Source of the DNA: Mangrovimonas aestuarii
Lineage (GTDB): Bacteria; Bacteroidota; Bacteroidia; Flavobacteriales; Flavobacteriaceae
DNA length: 64,000 bases
Assembly (NCBI RefSeq): GCF_028767185.1
Contig: NZ_JARACK010000011.1
Location: 1-64,000 of the forward strand
Reading direction: 5' to 3'
The translations under genes were made by a program, and so were the position numbers. This document shows positions 49,002 to 58,335 of the stretch, piece after piece (positions within the stretch are counted from its first letter, which is position 1; each line of letters opens with the position of its first letter). Under the pieces are notes generated by a model. It worked only from the letters and a program-made list of their open reading frames with translations, was not told where the DNA came from and made no database searches.

Positions 49002-49718
49002 ATGACTACAGAAACTGGTAAACTTTATCTTATTCCCACCACACTTGGAGAAACTGCCCCTCTTGAGGTGCTTCCTATTTCAGTAAAAAAAGTTATTGAA
49101 CAGGTAAATATTTACATTGTTGAAAACGAAAAAACTGCTCGTAGGTTCATCAAAAGAATAAGTTCCAGCAAACAACAGTCTGGATTGAGGATTTTCGTTT
49201 TAAACAAACATACAGACATTAGCGAACTCCCAGAGTTTTTAGAACCTTGTCTTCATGGAAAAAATATAGGTTTATTAAGCGAGGCTGGCTGCCCTGGTGT
49301 TGCAGACCCTGGTGCGGATGTTGTAAAAATTGCCCATGAAAAGAATATTCAGGTTGTTCCTTTAGTTGGACCTTCTTCTATTTTATTGGCACTGATGGGC
49401 TCAGGAATGAACGGGCAAAGTTTTGCCTTTAATGGTTACTTGCCTATTGACAAGCACGAAAGAAAAAATGAGATAAAACGCTTAGAGAGACTTTCCTATG
49501 AACAAAACCAATCGCAAATCTTCATAGAAACTCCCTATCGCAATAATAAAATGCTAGAAGATCTAGCTAACGTACTCGGTAATAATACCTTGATTTGTAT
49601 AGCCGCCGACATAACACTCCCTACAGAATACATAAAGACAAGAACAGCCAATCAATGGCAAAAAAATATGGTAGACCTACATAAGCGACCTACCATATTT
49701 ATTATTCAAAAAAATTAA
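49002..49718 (+). CDS. SAM-dependent methyltransferase (RsmI-like tetrapyrrole methylase fold)
   Basis: 238 residues. Tetrapyrrole methylase fold with LYLIPTTLGE, LLSEAGCPGVADPGADVV and VPLVGPSSILLALMGSGMNGQSFAFNGYLP motifs, closest to the RsmI family that methylates 16S rRNA C1402; in Bacteroidetes this shorter form is usually just annotated as a methyltransferase. The start is an ATG 5 bp after the PQQ gene. It is convergent with the next gene, 14 bp apart, with no terminator visible between them. Confidence 0.85.
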   Translation: MTTETGKLYLIPTTLGETAPLEVLPISVKKVIEQVNIYIVENEKTARRFIKRISSSKQQSGLRIFVLNKHTDISELPEFLEPCLHGKNIGLLSEAGCPGVADPGADVVKIAHEKNIQVVPLVGPSSILLALMGSGMNGQSFAFNGYLPIDKHERKNEIKRLERLSYEQNQSQIFIETPYRNNKMLEDLANVLGNNTLICIAADITLPTEYIKTRTANQWQKNMVDLHKRPTIFIIQKN

Positions 49719-49732
49719 ACTATTCGAAAATA

Positions 49733-50398
49733 CTAGGCTACAATATTTTCCTCCAGCTTAACTTTTGCTTTTCTATTTGGTTTGATAAACGAAGTATCGT
49801 ATCCTGAAAACTTTTTAAGATAGTATTCAATTGAGGTACCGTAAGCATCCCTAAATCCATTCTTTCCGAAACTTCTTAAGTACTTTTTCACATTACCAGG
49901 ACCAGCTAAATGAGCAGCTGCCAAAATACCAGATTCTGTTATTTTAATACCGTTCATAGTATTACCTACAAAACGATTAATATCCTTACGTAAAATCCAT
50001 TTGTTACGGGCAGCATTGGCTAGAAATGCCTTTTCCTGCAACTCTGGATCCTTAAGGAATTGAGTCGGATTATAAACACCAATCATTTTGAGAGTCTCCT
50101 TTCCAAATTGGTATTTACCTAAATATCCTAGTGTGTTTACTGTGAAGTAATCGCCTCCAGACTCTTTGAAGCCTAATGCTTCTTTAAATCCTACAAACGA
50201 TTTCCCTAAAGATGGAGAGAAAGTTGCTTCTTGGGTTTGGTCTTGTTCCTCATAATGAGGTACGGTGTAATGTAATGCTAGACCTTTTGTTGAATGATCA
50301 CCTAATTCTACTATAGGTTCATCAGACGAAAACGCTAAATAAACCAGTGCAAAAGTAGTAAGTGATAGAGCTAGGGTTCCTGCAATATTTTTTACCAT
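49733..50398 (-). CDS. Lysozyme/transglycosylase-like membrane-anchored protein
   Basis: 221 residues with one N-terminal hydrophobic anchor or signal (about 3-23, IAGTLALSLTTFALVYLAF). The core FKESGGDYFTVNTLGYLGKYQFG (about 75-98) has the Glu-Ser-Gly-Gly and GxGKYQFG pattern of lysozyme-like transglycosylases, so it may cut peptidoglycan or anchor to it. Family members in Flavobacteria are often annotated peptidoglycan-binding. A -7 element TAAGTTTG (plus 50457-50464) lies about 60 nt upstream. It sits beside mltG and DUF2279, consistent with a cell-wall role. Confidence 0.78.
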   Translation of the reverse strand: MVKNIAGTLALSLTTFALVYLAFSSDEPIVELGDHSTKGLALHYTVPHYEEQDQTQEATFSPSLGKSFVGFKEALGFKESGGDYFTVNTLGYLGKYQFGKETLKMIGVYNPTQFLKDPELQEKAFLANAARNKWILRKDINRFVGNTMNGIKITESGILAAAHLAGPGNVKKYLRSFGKNGFRDAYGTSIEYYLKKFSGYDTSFIKPNRKAKVKLEENIVA

Positions 50399-50456
50399 AA
50401 ATTTTAAAATTTCTTCAGCACATCTGACAAGAAGCGTGCCTGAAAATTTCAGCTTG

Positions 50457-50464
50457 CAAACTTA
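50457..50464 (-). promoter_or_regulatory. -7 promoter element for the 49733-50398 gene
   Basis: Minus-strand TAAGTTTG (plus CAAACTTA) matches TANNTTTG. A near -33 TTTC (50484-50487) lies 19 bp upstream. Confidence 0.5.
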
Positions 50465-50506
50465 TAATAAAATTTTAACATCTGAAAATTAATCGATTAA
50501 CCGCAA

Positions 50507-51424
50507 TTAAAAGTAGATAGGGTGCACTGTTACAGATCCTTGACTATCGATTTCAAATGTAGGAAAGGGCATTTTTAAAGTGTTCAAAACAGAAAAAACC
50601 GATCTTAAAACGTTAGATTTTGTTTTTATCCTAGTGAAGTCTATATCAAAGCTAAAATAATATTGACGTAGTCTATCCTGAAAAGCTATATTATCACTAG
50701 CCTCATCAAAGCCTGTAAGCATGCCATCAGCCCCATATCCAAGTGCTACATTAAACCATCTGGGAATGGTTTTATTTTTAATAAAAGACCGTAAATTCAC
50801 ACTAAGCCAATAAGTTTGACCATTGTAATCCTTAAACACTTGTTGTTCAGTATTTTGTCCTAATGTTTCTGGCCGTAAATTCGCATAGTTGGTATGGTGA
50901 AAAGAGTACTTAAATGACAGACGTTGTTCCTGCCACAAAAGCTCCTGACAAACATAAAAACCTGACCCTATGACATTTGACACAATGTCACCCCAAGAAA
51001 ACCCCCATCCTGAAGAGTAGCCATCAAACACTTCAACAGTGGTTAAAAACAACAAACTTGAACCAGCTCCGTAAATCAGTTGTTTCTTTTCATCAACACC
51101 ACTCCACCTTAAAGTTTCTGCTGCTAGTCTGGTAAGCTGGTAGGAAGAATAGGTATGCCCTATTTTGTCCATCTGCATCCATTCACCATTATCATTGAAG
51201 GTATGGAACTTAGACTGCTCATAATCTTTGTACCATAACTGACTGAGTCCAATCATACTCACTCCGTATATGGCAGCGCCAGAAATGACTATTCCATTAC
51301 GTCGGGATCTATTAAGTGTATCACTTGGTTTTAAGAAAGCCCCTCTTTGCTCTTCATTTTGAGCAACCAAGGACATTGATATAAAAAAAAGGATGATTAT
51401 AGTATAAGCGCCTTTTATTCTCAA
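50507..51424 (-). CDS. DUF2279 family protein (YfiM-like)
   Basis: 305 residues with signal peptide 1-21 (ends SLVA/Q). The DUF2279 hallmarks are MDKIGHTYSSYQLTRLAAETLRWSGV (DKxGH) and GWGFSWGDIVSNVIGSGFYVCQELLW. Likely outer-membrane or periplasmic; function unknown. It follows mltG by 1 bp and so probably belongs to the dapF-GNAT-mltG operon. Confidence 0.86.
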   Translation of the reverse strand: MRIKGAYTIIILFFISMSLVAQNEEQRGAFLKPSDTLNRSRRNGIVISGAAIYGVSMIGLSQLWYKDYEQSKFHTFNDNGEWMQMDKIGHTYSSYQLTRLAAETLRWSGVDEKKQLIYGAGSSLLFLTTVEVFDGYSSGWGFSWGDIVSNVIGSGFYVCQELLWQEQRLSFKYSFHHTNYANLRPETLGQNTEQQVFKDYNGQTYWLSVNLRSFIKNKTIPRWFNVALGYGADGMLTGFDEASDNIAFQDRLRQYYFSFDIDFTRIKTKSNVLRSVFSVLNTLKMPFPTFEIDSQGSVTVHPIYF

Positions 51425-51425
51425 A

Positions 51426-52469
51426 TCAACGGTTTATACCCTGAGTGTTTATCCAGTTTACATACTCCTGCCGATTTCTGTTATGTTGAGCTAATGTTTT
51501 TGCAAACTTGTGATAACCAAATCTGTTAACATCGGCAACGAAGTAATAATAGGAATGCTTTTCATAATTAAGTACGGCATCAATGGCAGAAATATCAGGC
51601 ATAGCAATCGGCCCAGGAGGCAAGCCGGCATACTTATATGTATTATATGGAGAATCAACTTCAAGATCCTTATAAAGAACACGCTTAATAACCTGATTAA
51701 AATCTCCTGTTTTCTTTTTAACAGCATAAATTACAGTAGGATCTGCTTGCAATGCCATTCCCTTTTTTAAGCGGTTTAAATAAACTCCTGCTACTCTTGG
51801 TCGTTCATCTACCTTAGCAGTCTCCTTCTGAACGATAGCCGCTAACGCAGTAATCTGTTCAGGACTCAACCCTAAAGTCTTTGCCTTTTCTTGTCTTTCA
51901 GCATTCCAAAATCTATCGTACTCTTTAAGCATTCTAGCCCTAAACTGTTCTGCTGAAGTATTCCAAAAGAACTCATAACTATTAGGTATATACATCCCCA
52001 ATGCTGTATCCTCTGAAAAATTGTTTTCAGACAGAAAAGCTGTATCTGTCATAACCGAAATCAAGGAAAGACTATCGGCTTCAATTTGAGATGCAATACG
52101 CGACGCCAAATCGTTTAAGGTTTCCTGATTATTGAAAGATATTTTAAGTGGTAAATTTTTACTTCGAATAGAATTGATGATTTCGTTATTGTTCATCCCC
52201 TTTTTTACAGCAAAACGACCTGCTTTGATATTATCAACATACTGCTTGCGTTGAGCCAAAGCATCAAAAGATTCGATATCTTTTAATAATGGATACAACT
52301 GTTCTCTTACTTCTTCGTAAGAGGCATTAGTAGGCACATAAATATAAGCTACATCATTATTAAAAACCGTATTAGGCTTAAACATAGCCTTATACACATA
52401 ATTAGCGAACAACCCGGCAATAAGCAACCCTATCAAGGCTACAGCAATAAAAATCTTTTTAAAATACAT
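51426..52469 (-). CDS. mltG: Endolytic transglycosylase MltG
   Basis: 347 residues with one N-terminal membrane helix (about 6-26). A LysM-like region at about 40-110 precedes the YceG domain. Catalytic Glu216 is in ALAAIVQKETAK, and PRVAGVYLNRLKKGMALQADPTVIYA and NTYKYAGLPPGPIAMPDISAIDAVLNY are family hallmarks. It cleaves nascent glycan strands in the periplasm and so helps set strand length. Its start shares 1 bp with the preceding GNAT stop. Confidence 0.96.
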   Translation of the reverse strand: MYFKKIFIAVALIGLLIAGLFANYVYKAMFKPNTVFNNDVAYIYVPTNASYEEVREQLYPLLKDIESFDALAQRKQYVDNIKAGRFAVKKGMNNNEIINSIRSKNLPLKISFNNQETLNDLASRIASQIEADSLSLISVMTDTAFLSENNFSEDTALGMYIPNSYEFFWNTSAEQFRARMLKEYDRFWNAERQEKAKTLGLSPEQITALAAIVQKETAKVDERPRVAGVYLNRLKKGMALQADPTVIYAVKKKTGDFNQVIKRVLYKDLEVDSPYNTYKYAGLPPGPIAMPDISAIDAVLNYEKHSYYYFVADVNRFGYHKFAKTLAQHNRNRQEYVNWINTQGINR

Positions 52470-52993
52470 TACTTATTTATAAGTTGAAATAAATATTCGT
52501 TTTGATATCTTTCGTTGGAAAAATTCCAATCTTTTTTCAATCCCACCTGTTGAAACCCTTGGTTGGAAAATAATTTTATACTGGCTTCATTGTCTTCTGA
52601 AATGTTACAATACAACTGATGCAACTGTAACTTCTTAAAACAATAATTTACCAAAAGACTCAACGCTTCAGACCCTAATCCGTTTTTTCGGTATTTGGCA
52701 TCCTTTATTAAAATACCAACTCCTGCGCGTTTGTTCTTAAAATCGAAATCGAACAAATCGATCAATCCCATGGCTTGGTTGTCAAAATTTGAAATAACCA
52801 ATCGTAATTGTTTGGCTTCAAAAATATCCTTATGTGAATGTTCTAAATACTCTTTAATTAAGAATCTAGAGTATGGAGTTTGGGTATGGCTCAGTTCCCA
52901 AATATTTTCGTCATTTTCTATCTCGTAGACAAACTCAAGATCTTCAGGCTCTAATGCCCTTAAATAAATATGTTCTCCCTTTAAGGTTAACAT
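52469..52993 (-). CDS. GNAT acetyltransferase (RimJ/RimL-like)
   Basis: 174 residues. RimJ/RimL-type GNAT: GEHIYLRALEPEDLEFVYEIENDENIWELSHT at the start, and the acetyl-CoA loop in YRKNGLGSEALSLLVNYCF. The C-terminal ASIKLFSNQGFQQVGLKKDW is also characteristic. The substrate may be a protein N-terminus or a small molecule; it is not deducible. It overlaps dapF by 7 bp and mltG by 1 bp, indicating one operon. Confidence 0.9.
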   Translation of the reverse strand: MLTLKGEHIYLRALEPEDLEFVYEIENDENIWELSHTQTPYSRFLIKEYLEHSHKDIFEAKQLRLVISNFDNQAMGLIDLFDFDFKNKRAGVGILIKDAKYRKNGLGSEALSLLVNYCFKKLQLHQLYCNISEDNEASIKLFSNQGFQQVGLKKDWNFSNERYQNEYLFQLINK

Positions 52994-53766
52994 GACACCT
53001 CTCCTTTAAATACTCGTTTGGCAGGACCGGTAAGCCAAACGTCTTTATAGCCTTCGTCAGTTTTTACAAAGCTTACTTTTAAATCACCTCCTTTGGTTTT
53101 TAGGGTAACATTGTTTGATTTTGTTTTACCTAACTCAAACATTGCTATAGCCACAGCCGTAACCCCTGTACCACAAGAGAAGGTTTCGTCTTCTACACCT
53201 CTTTCATAGGTTCTTACATTGAAAGTACTATCTCCTATTTGTTCAACAAAATTGACATTGGAACCTTCCTTACCGTATAGTTCTCCGTATCTAATACCAG
53301 CTCCAACTTCCTTTACATCAAGAGCATCTAAATCAGAACGCAATTCCACATGATGTGGTGATCCCGTATCCAAAAACAAATGTTCTTCATGGTTTTCAAT
53401 CGTACTCACATCCTGCATTTGTAAGCTTACTTCATCTCCATTAAACTTAACATGGTGCAGACCATCGACTGCTTCAAAAGTAGCATCGCCGTTTATCACC
53501 CCTAAATCTCTGGCAAAAGCAGAAATACAACGCCCACCGTTACCACACATGGTACTTTGATTGCCATCAGAATTGTAATAAACCATTTTAAAATCTGTGG
53601 CATCGTGATCTTCTATCAAAATCAATCCATCTGCCCCAATACCAAAACGACGGTCACATAGGAGGTTGACCAATTTGGTATTGTTTTTGTCGAAATCATT
53701 GTGACGATTATCAATCATCACAAAATCGTTCCCAGTTCCTTGATATTTATAAAAAGTATACTTCAT
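52987..53766 (-). CDS. dapF: Diaminopimelate epimerase
   Basis: 259 residues from ATG 53766. It interconverts LL- and meso-diaminopimelate for lysine and peptidoglycan. The two catalytic Cys are Cys74 (MCGNGGRC) and Cys198 (SCGTGVTA), and FYKYQGTGNDF opens the family motif. A longer frame would start at a TTG overlapping the -7 promoter box (53776-53783), so the ATG is the credible start. It heads the operon with GNAT, mltG and DUF2279. Confidence 0.95.
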   Translation of the reverse strand: MKYTFYKYQGTGNDFVMIDNRHNDFDKNNTKLVNLLCDRRFGIGADGLILIEDHDATDFKMVYYNSDGNQSTMCGNGGRCISAFARDLGVINGDATFEAVDGLHHVKFNGDEVSLQMQDVSTIENHEEHLFLDTGSPHHVELRSDLDALDVKEVGAGIRYGELYGKEGSNVNFVEQIGDSTFNVRTYERGVEDETFSCGTGVTAVAIAMFELGKTKSNNVTLKTKGGDLKVSFVKTDEGYKDVWLTGPAKRVFKGEVSC

Positions 53767-53775
53767 AACAGTCCA

Positions 53776-53783
53776 CAAATATA
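53776..53783 (-). promoter_or_regulatory. -7 promoter element for the dapF operon
   Basis: Minus-strand TATATTTG (plus CAAATATA) matches TANNTTTG about 10 nt before the dapF ATG. The leader is therefore very short and the TTG at 53778 cannot be the start. Confidence 0.5.
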
Positions 53784-53893
53784 TAAATATTAAACCGTTA
53801 TTTCTGTTGTTAAATAGGCGTTAAAGTTGAAATAACGGCTCAATAATTATTTAAATTTAAACGTTAATATTTTAAAGCAAAACATAATTAGTT

Positions 53894-55300
53894 ATGAAAA
53901 AAATTGCATCCTTGTTATTTGTTTCAGCACTCGGGGGCATCATAACCTTAGGTGCCTACAAAATGTTAATTGAAAACCAGCAGGGCTTGGTTATAGAAAC
54001 TTCCACATCACCTCCTGCAATAATCCCCACAAACCACAACACTTCAAACATCTACAATTTGGCCAATGCACCAGATTTCACGACTGCTGCCGATAAGGCT
54101 GTTCACAGTGTTGTACACGTAAAAAACACAACGATTGTAAATAGCCAACCAACCTTTGAAGATCTTTTCTTTGGTCGCCGTTCACAGCGTAGTCAGGTAG
54201 GTACCGGGTCTGGTGTGATTATTTCACCTGACGGATACATTATTACAAACAATCATGTTATAGATGGTTCACAATCGCTATCGGTCACTCTTAACAACAA
54301 CAAAACTTACGAAGCCGAAATAATAGGCTCAGATCCAAAAACAGATATCGCTCTTTTAAAAATTGAGTCTGATGAAGATCTTCCATATGCCGCTTTTGGT
54401 GATTCGGACAATGCTAAGGTTGGCGAATGGGTGCTTGCCGTTGGAAATCCGTTTAACCTAACCTCAACTGTAACAGCAGGAATTATCAGTGCTAAATCGA
54501 GAGACCTGAGTGGTCAGAACGCTCAATCGTTTATCCAAACGGATGCCGCAGTAAATCCTGGGAATTCTGGTGGGGCTCTGGTTAACACTAATGGTGACCT
54601 TATAGGAATTAACACTGCTATTTCATCACAAACCGGCTCATACATTGGCTATTCATTTGCAGTACCCAGCAACATTGCCAAAAAAGTTGTTGAGGACATT
54701 ATGGAATACGGTAACGTACAAAATGGAATTTTGGGCGTAGTTGGAGGAACTTTAAATAGCAGAGCGGCAAAAGAATTGGGTATTGCTGAAACCGAAGGCT
54801 TTTATGTAGGCGGCGTTGATGAAGACTCTGGAGCTGACCTAGCCGGAATTCAAGAAGGAGATATCATTAAAAAGGTAGACGATATCAGGATTTCAAAATT
54901 TGCAGACCTTAGCGGTTACCTCAACACTAAACGTCCTAACGATATTGTTCAAGTTACTATTTTACGTGACGGTAAGGACAAAGTGATTCCTGTAACTTTG
55001 GCTAAAAACCAAACCATAACAATGCCGTTGGTTGGTGTTGTTAAAAACAGTTCTAAAAGCGATTTGAAAAAACTAAACGTAGACCATGGCGTTAAAATCA
55101 CTCGATTGGATGAAAACTATGCCAATTATTGGCAACAAAATGGGGTTAAGGAAGGTAGTATCATTACTGCCATCAATGATCAAAAAGTAAATGATGTTGA
55201 TGATGTAAAAAACATCCTTAAAAACCGTTCTACTTACGACCCGATTCGCATAGAACTCATAAATTCCTACGGTGAAAAAGAACGCTATAATTTCAGATAA
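53894..55300 (+). CDS. HtrA/Deg family periplasmic serine protease
   Basis: 468 residues. N-terminal signal or membrane anchor (about 4-25). Trypsin-like domain with His121 (ITNNHVIDG), Asp151 (DPKTDIALLKI) and Ser225 (NPGNSGGALV). Two PDZ domains follow (about 275-370, GVDEDSGADLAGIQEGDIIKKV, and about 380-468, GVKEGSIITAINDQKV). Degrades or refolds damaged envelope proteins in the periplasm. Divergent from dapF, with a terminator at 55330-55356. Confidence 0.95.
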   Translation: MKKIASLLFVSALGGIITLGAYKMLIENQQGLVIETSTSPPAIIPTNHNTSNIYNLANAPDFTTAADKAVHSVVHVKNTTIVNSQPTFEDLFFGRRSQRSQVGTGSGVIISPDGYIITNNHVIDGSQSLSVTLNNNKTYEAEIIGSDPKTDIALLKIESDEDLPYAAFGDSDNAKVGEWVLAVGNPFNLTSTVTAGIISAKSRDLSGQNAQSFIQTDAAVNPGNSGGALVNTNGDLIGINTAISSQTGSYIGYSFAVPSNIAKKVVEDIMEYGNVQNGILGVVGGTLNSRAAKELGIAETEGFYVGGVDEDSGADLAGIQEGDIIKKVDDIRISKFADLSGYLNTKRPNDIVQVTILRDGKDKVIPVTLAKNQTITMPLVGVVKNSSKSDLKKLNVDHGVKITRLDENYANYWQQNGVKEGSIITAINDQKVNDVDDVKNILKNRSTYDPIRIELINSYGEKERYNFR

Positions 55301-55329
55301 TTACACTTAAAAACACTCTTAAACCTACA

Positions 55330-55356
55330 AACGCCTTAATAAATAATTAAGGCGTT
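55330..55356 (+). terminator. Terminator of the HtrA protease gene
   Basis: An 11-bp stem AACGCCTTAAT / ATTAAGGCGTT with a 5-nt loop, followed by TTATTTTTAT. Confidence 0.85.
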
Positions 55357-55399
55357 TTATTTTTATAACTTTTTCAGTTCGAAAACGTTTGAAATATAT

Positions 55400-55407
55400 T
55401 ATTTTTG
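55400..55407 (+). promoter_or_regulatory. -7 promoter element for GAPDH
   Basis: TATTTTTG matches TANNTTTG about 36 nt before the GAPDH ATG. The -33 region reads only GTTC at the expected spacing. Confidence 0.5.
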
Positions 55408-55442
55408 CGCAAAATTTATAACAACACACTAAATTGTAAACA

Positions 55443-56891
55443 ATGAGTTTTAACGAAACTTATGAAAAAGAGTTAGCTTTTCAAGCTGATAGAAGAAAAG
55501 CTACTGTAGAATTCATCAAGATTGTAAGTGACCTTTGGTACGACAAGTCAATTGAATTGGTTCTTTTCAGAAACACATTAATAGACCGTAACGTTAGCCA
55601 AATTCTAAACTTACACGAGTATGCAGGTGAGTTTGTTCAAAAGCCAATCTCTATTTTCGATACTGTAGAAATTGCGCAAGCTATTAAAACGTTAGACCTT
55701 CCTCCAGCAAAATTGGACATTGGAAAACTAACTTACGAATTCCACTTAGAAGATCAAAAACACAATAGCGCTACTGCTTTTGTTGCCGATAAATTAAAAG
55801 CTGCAAACGAAAACGGAACTATTAAGCCTAAAGATGTTGTTCTTTACGGGTTTGGTAGAATTGGTCGTTTGGTAGCTAGAGAATTAATGACTCGTACAGG
55901 TGCTGGAAACCAACTTCGTTTAAGAGCCATTGTTACTCGTGGTGAAATCAACGAAACTGTTTTAGAAAAACGCGCTTCTTTATTAAGAAACGATTCTGTA
56001 CACGGTGATTTCTTGGGTACGGTTTCAACAGATGTTAAAAACAATGCCTTGATTATTAACGGAACTACCGTTAACATTATCTCTGCTAACGCTCCTGAGG
56101 AAATCGACTATACTCAATATGGTATCAACAATGCTTTGGTTATCGATAACACAGGTGCATTTAGAGATAAAGAAGCTTTAAGCAGACACTTGACCTCTAA
56201 AGGGGCTGACAAAGTATTATTGACTGCTCCAGGAAAAGGTGTTCCAAACATTGTTCACGGTGTTAACCACCTTGAGAACAACCCAACAGACATCGATATT
56301 TTCTCTGCTGCTTCTTGTACAACAAATGCCATCACTCCTATCTTGAAAGTAATGGAGGACTCATTCGGAGTAAAGAGTGGTCACCTTGAAACTATCCATG
56401 CTTACACTAACGACCAAAACCTTGTAGATAACTTCCACAAGAAATACCGTCGTGGTCGTGCTGCTGCCTTAAACATGGTTATTACCGAAACAGGTGCTGG
56501 AAGTGCTGTTGCTAAAGCATTACCAAGCCTTGAAGGTAAATTAACTTCTAACGCTATTCGTGTTCCTGTTCCTAACGGATCTTTGGCAATTCTAAACCTA
56601 GAATTAGAAAACCCAACTTCTGTTGAAGGCATCAACACTGTAATGAAAAAATACGCTTTAGAAGGTGACTTGGTAGAGCAAATAAAATATGAATTGAGCG
56701 ACGAGTTGGTATCTAGCGATATCGTTGGAAGCTCTGCTCCTTCAATCTACGATAGCAAAGCAACTATCGTTAGAACTGATGGTAAAAACGTTGTTCTTTA
56801 CATTTGGTACGATAACGAATATGGCTATAGCCACCAAGTAATTCGCTTAGCGAAGTATATCGCTAAAGTTAGACGTTTTACTTATTATTAG
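55443..56891 (+). CDS. gap: Glyceraldehyde-3-phosphate dehydrogenase (long Bacteroidetes form)
   Basis: 482 residues, much longer than ordinary GAPDH of about 335. An N-terminal extension of about 130 residues (YEKELAFQADRRKATVEFIKI) precedes the NAD(P)-binding GFGRIGRLVARELM (136-149). Catalytic Cys292 is in FSAASCTTNAITPIL. Glycolysis or gluconeogenesis, cytosol. This long form is familiar in Bacteroidetes and may be a second, anabolic-type GAPDH (inference). Single transcription unit with its own promoter box and strong terminator. Confidence 0.94.
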   Translation: MSFNETYEKELAFQADRRKATVEFIKIVSDLWYDKSIELVLFRNTLIDRNVSQILNLHEYAGEFVQKPISIFDTVEIAQAIKTLDLPPAKLDIGKLTYEFHLEDQKHNSATAFVADKLKAANENGTIKPKDVVLYGFGRIGRLVARELMTRTGAGNQLRLRAIVTRGEINETVLEKRASLLRNDSVHGDFLGTVSTDVKNNALIINGTTVNIISANAPEEIDYTQYGINNALVIDNTGAFRDKEALSRHLTSKGADKVLLTAPGKGVPNIVHGVNHLENNPTDIDIFSAASCTTNAITPILKVMEDSFGVKSGHLETIHAYTNDQNLVDNFHKKYRRGRAAALNMVITETGAGSAVAKALPSLEGKLTSNAIRVPVPNGSLAILNLELENPTSVEGINTVMKKYALEGDLVEQIKYELSDELVSSDIVGSSAPSIYDSKATIVRTDGKNVVLYIWYDNEYGYSHQVIRLAKYIAKVRRFTYY

Positions 56892-56915
56892 TAGATAGTT
56901 TCATACTAGACATAT

Positions 56916-56948
56916 AAAAAATCCCGCAATTAATTGCGGGATTTTTTT
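56916..56948 (+). terminator. Terminator of GAPDH
   Basis: A long palindrome AAAAAATCCCGCAATT / AATTGCGGGATTTTTT with a U-run, just after the stop. Confidence 0.92.
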
Positions 56949-57010
56949 GTGTATAAAGCAACCTTTTTCTGCTTTACACATCTATGTTACAACTAACTAA
57001 TCTAACCTAT

Positions 57011-57538
57011 ATGAAATCTTCACTACTTTACATTTTTGTGATTATCGTTGGATTGAGTGTACAGAGTTGCCTGTACTTCAACAATAACAATGAGGATGAT
57101 CAATTCCTCACAGAACCCGAAACGTATCACTACGAACCAATTACCATATCTCGGGAAACTTTGGAAAACTCGACCACGCTAGAGGCTCTTTCCAAACCTA
57201 TGGTAAACACTGGAAAAATTTATGTAAAAGGAAATCTAATATTCATAAATGAAAACAGTGAAGGTTTCCACATTATTGACAATTCAACCCCTTCTGCTCC
57301 TCAAAACATTGCGTTTCTAAACATTTTAGGATCTTCAGACTTAGCTATAAAAAACAATGTAATCTTCGCTAATAACGCCACAGATTTAATTGCTCTTTCA
57401 TTAAACCTGGAAACTCAGCAAATAGAAATTACTAAGCGTATTCCCAATGCTTTTCCACAAATGCCCTCACCTGACGGTTTTATACCTTATGATTTAGAAG
57501 AAGATGAAATAATTCTTGATTGGACATTAAACGAATAA
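57011..57538 (+). CDS. LVIVD-type lipoprotein (upstream partner)
   Basis: 175 residues from ATG 57011; an in-frame ATG at 56984 would put non-signal residues ahead of MKSSLLYIFVIIVGLSVQSC, whose SVQSC lipobox indicates lipidation at about residue 20. The rest contains VKGNLIFINENSEGFHIIDNSTPSAPQNI and a following NNVIFANNATDLIALSL segment, resembling LVIVD beta-propeller repeats, though few. Outer-membrane lipoprotein of unknown function. The next gene begins 4 bp later and is of the same kind, so the two may act as a pair. Confidence 0.75.
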   Translation: MKSSLLYIFVIIVGLSVQSCLYFNNNNEDDQFLTEPETYHYEPITISRETLENSTTLEALSKPMVNTGKIYVKGNLIFINENSEGFHIIDNSTPSAPQNIAFLNILGSSDLAIKNNVIFANNATDLIALSLNLETQQIEITKRIPNAFPQMPSPDGFIPYDLEEDEIILDWTLNE

Positions 57539-57542
57539 CATC

Positions 57543-58283
57543 ATGAAAAAACTACTATACATTTGTTTCTTAATTTTATTAGCATGTGATGGAGACCAAC
57601 AAAGCAACGGCGCCTTAAACTCTGATTCTTCAAATGTTGGGCAAGGTGGATCACTAGCTCGCTTTGCTCTTGTCAATGATTATTTATACACCGTAGACAA
57701 AAATAGCCTTAACGTATTTAGTATCGTAAACGCAGAAAATCCAGTAAAAATTAACCAAGTCACTATAGGTTTCAATATTGAAACTCTTTTCAACTATAAA
57801 GAATATTTGTATATAGGGTCTCAAAACGGCATGTATATCTATGGCCTTCAAAACCCTGAAGCTCCTAACTATTTGTCCGATGTGCAACATTTTACTGCCT
57901 GTGACCCTGTTGTTGCAAATAGCACTCACGCCTTTGTAACCCTACATTCTGATATTGGCTGCGGAACCACAATTAACGTTCTCGAGATTTACGATGTATC
58001 AGACGTATTGAATCCAGTTTTGATATCATCAAGAAACTTAAATAGACCCATAGGATTGGCACTGTACGATAATTACTTGTTTGTTTGTGATGACGAAGTG
58101 AAAATTTTCGATGTTTCAAATCCTGAGCAGTCAACCCTTGTTTATGCCATAAACAAAAATGCTTTCGACCTAATCATAAAGGATGACCTGCTCATATTAA
58201 TTGGGGAAAATGGCCTCTATCAATATAGTCTAGATTCTGAAAACATTGAAAATATTAACGAATTAAGTATCATAAACATCTAA
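57543..58283 (+). CDS. LVIVD repeat lipoprotein (downstream partner)
   Basis: 246 residues. The LLAC lipobox places the lipidated Cys at about residue 15. At least four LVIVD-like beta-propeller repeats follow, e.g. NDYLYTVDKNSLNVFSIVNAENPVKI, KEYLYIGSQNGMYIYGLQNPEAP and DNYLFVCDDEVKIFDVSNPEQS. Likely an outer-membrane surface or periplasmic lipoprotein with a propeller fold. Function unknown. It appears transcriptionally coupled to the preceding gene. Confidence 0.8.
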   Translation: MKKLLYICFLILLACDGDQQSNGALNSDSSNVGQGGSLARFALVNDYLYTVDKNSLNVFSIVNAENPVKINQVTIGFNIETLFNYKEYLYIGSQNGMYIYGLQNPEAPNYLSDVQHFTACDPVVANSTHAFVTLHSDIGCGTTINVLEIYDVSDVLNPVLISSRNLNRPIGLALYDNYLFVCDDEVKIFDVSNPEQSTLVYAINKNAFDLIIKDDLLILIGENGLYQYSLDSENIENINELSIINI

Positions 58284-58310
58284 AACCAAATTAGTAACGT
58301 ATATATCCTA

Positions 58311-58335
58311 AACCTCATTTATATGAGGTTTTTTG
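58311..58335 (+). terminator. Terminator after the LVIVD lipoprotein pair
   Basis: An 8-bp stem AACCTCAT / ATGAGGTT with a TTAT loop and following TTTTG. Confidence 0.75.

Noticed and set aside
53767-53778. dapF start at TTG 53778
   Set aside because: It overlaps the -7 promoter box, so it would not be transcribed; the ATG at 53766 fits the family.
56984-57010. Earlier ATG for the first LVIVD lipoprotein
   Set aside because: It would place nine residues before a good lipoprotein signal peptide.
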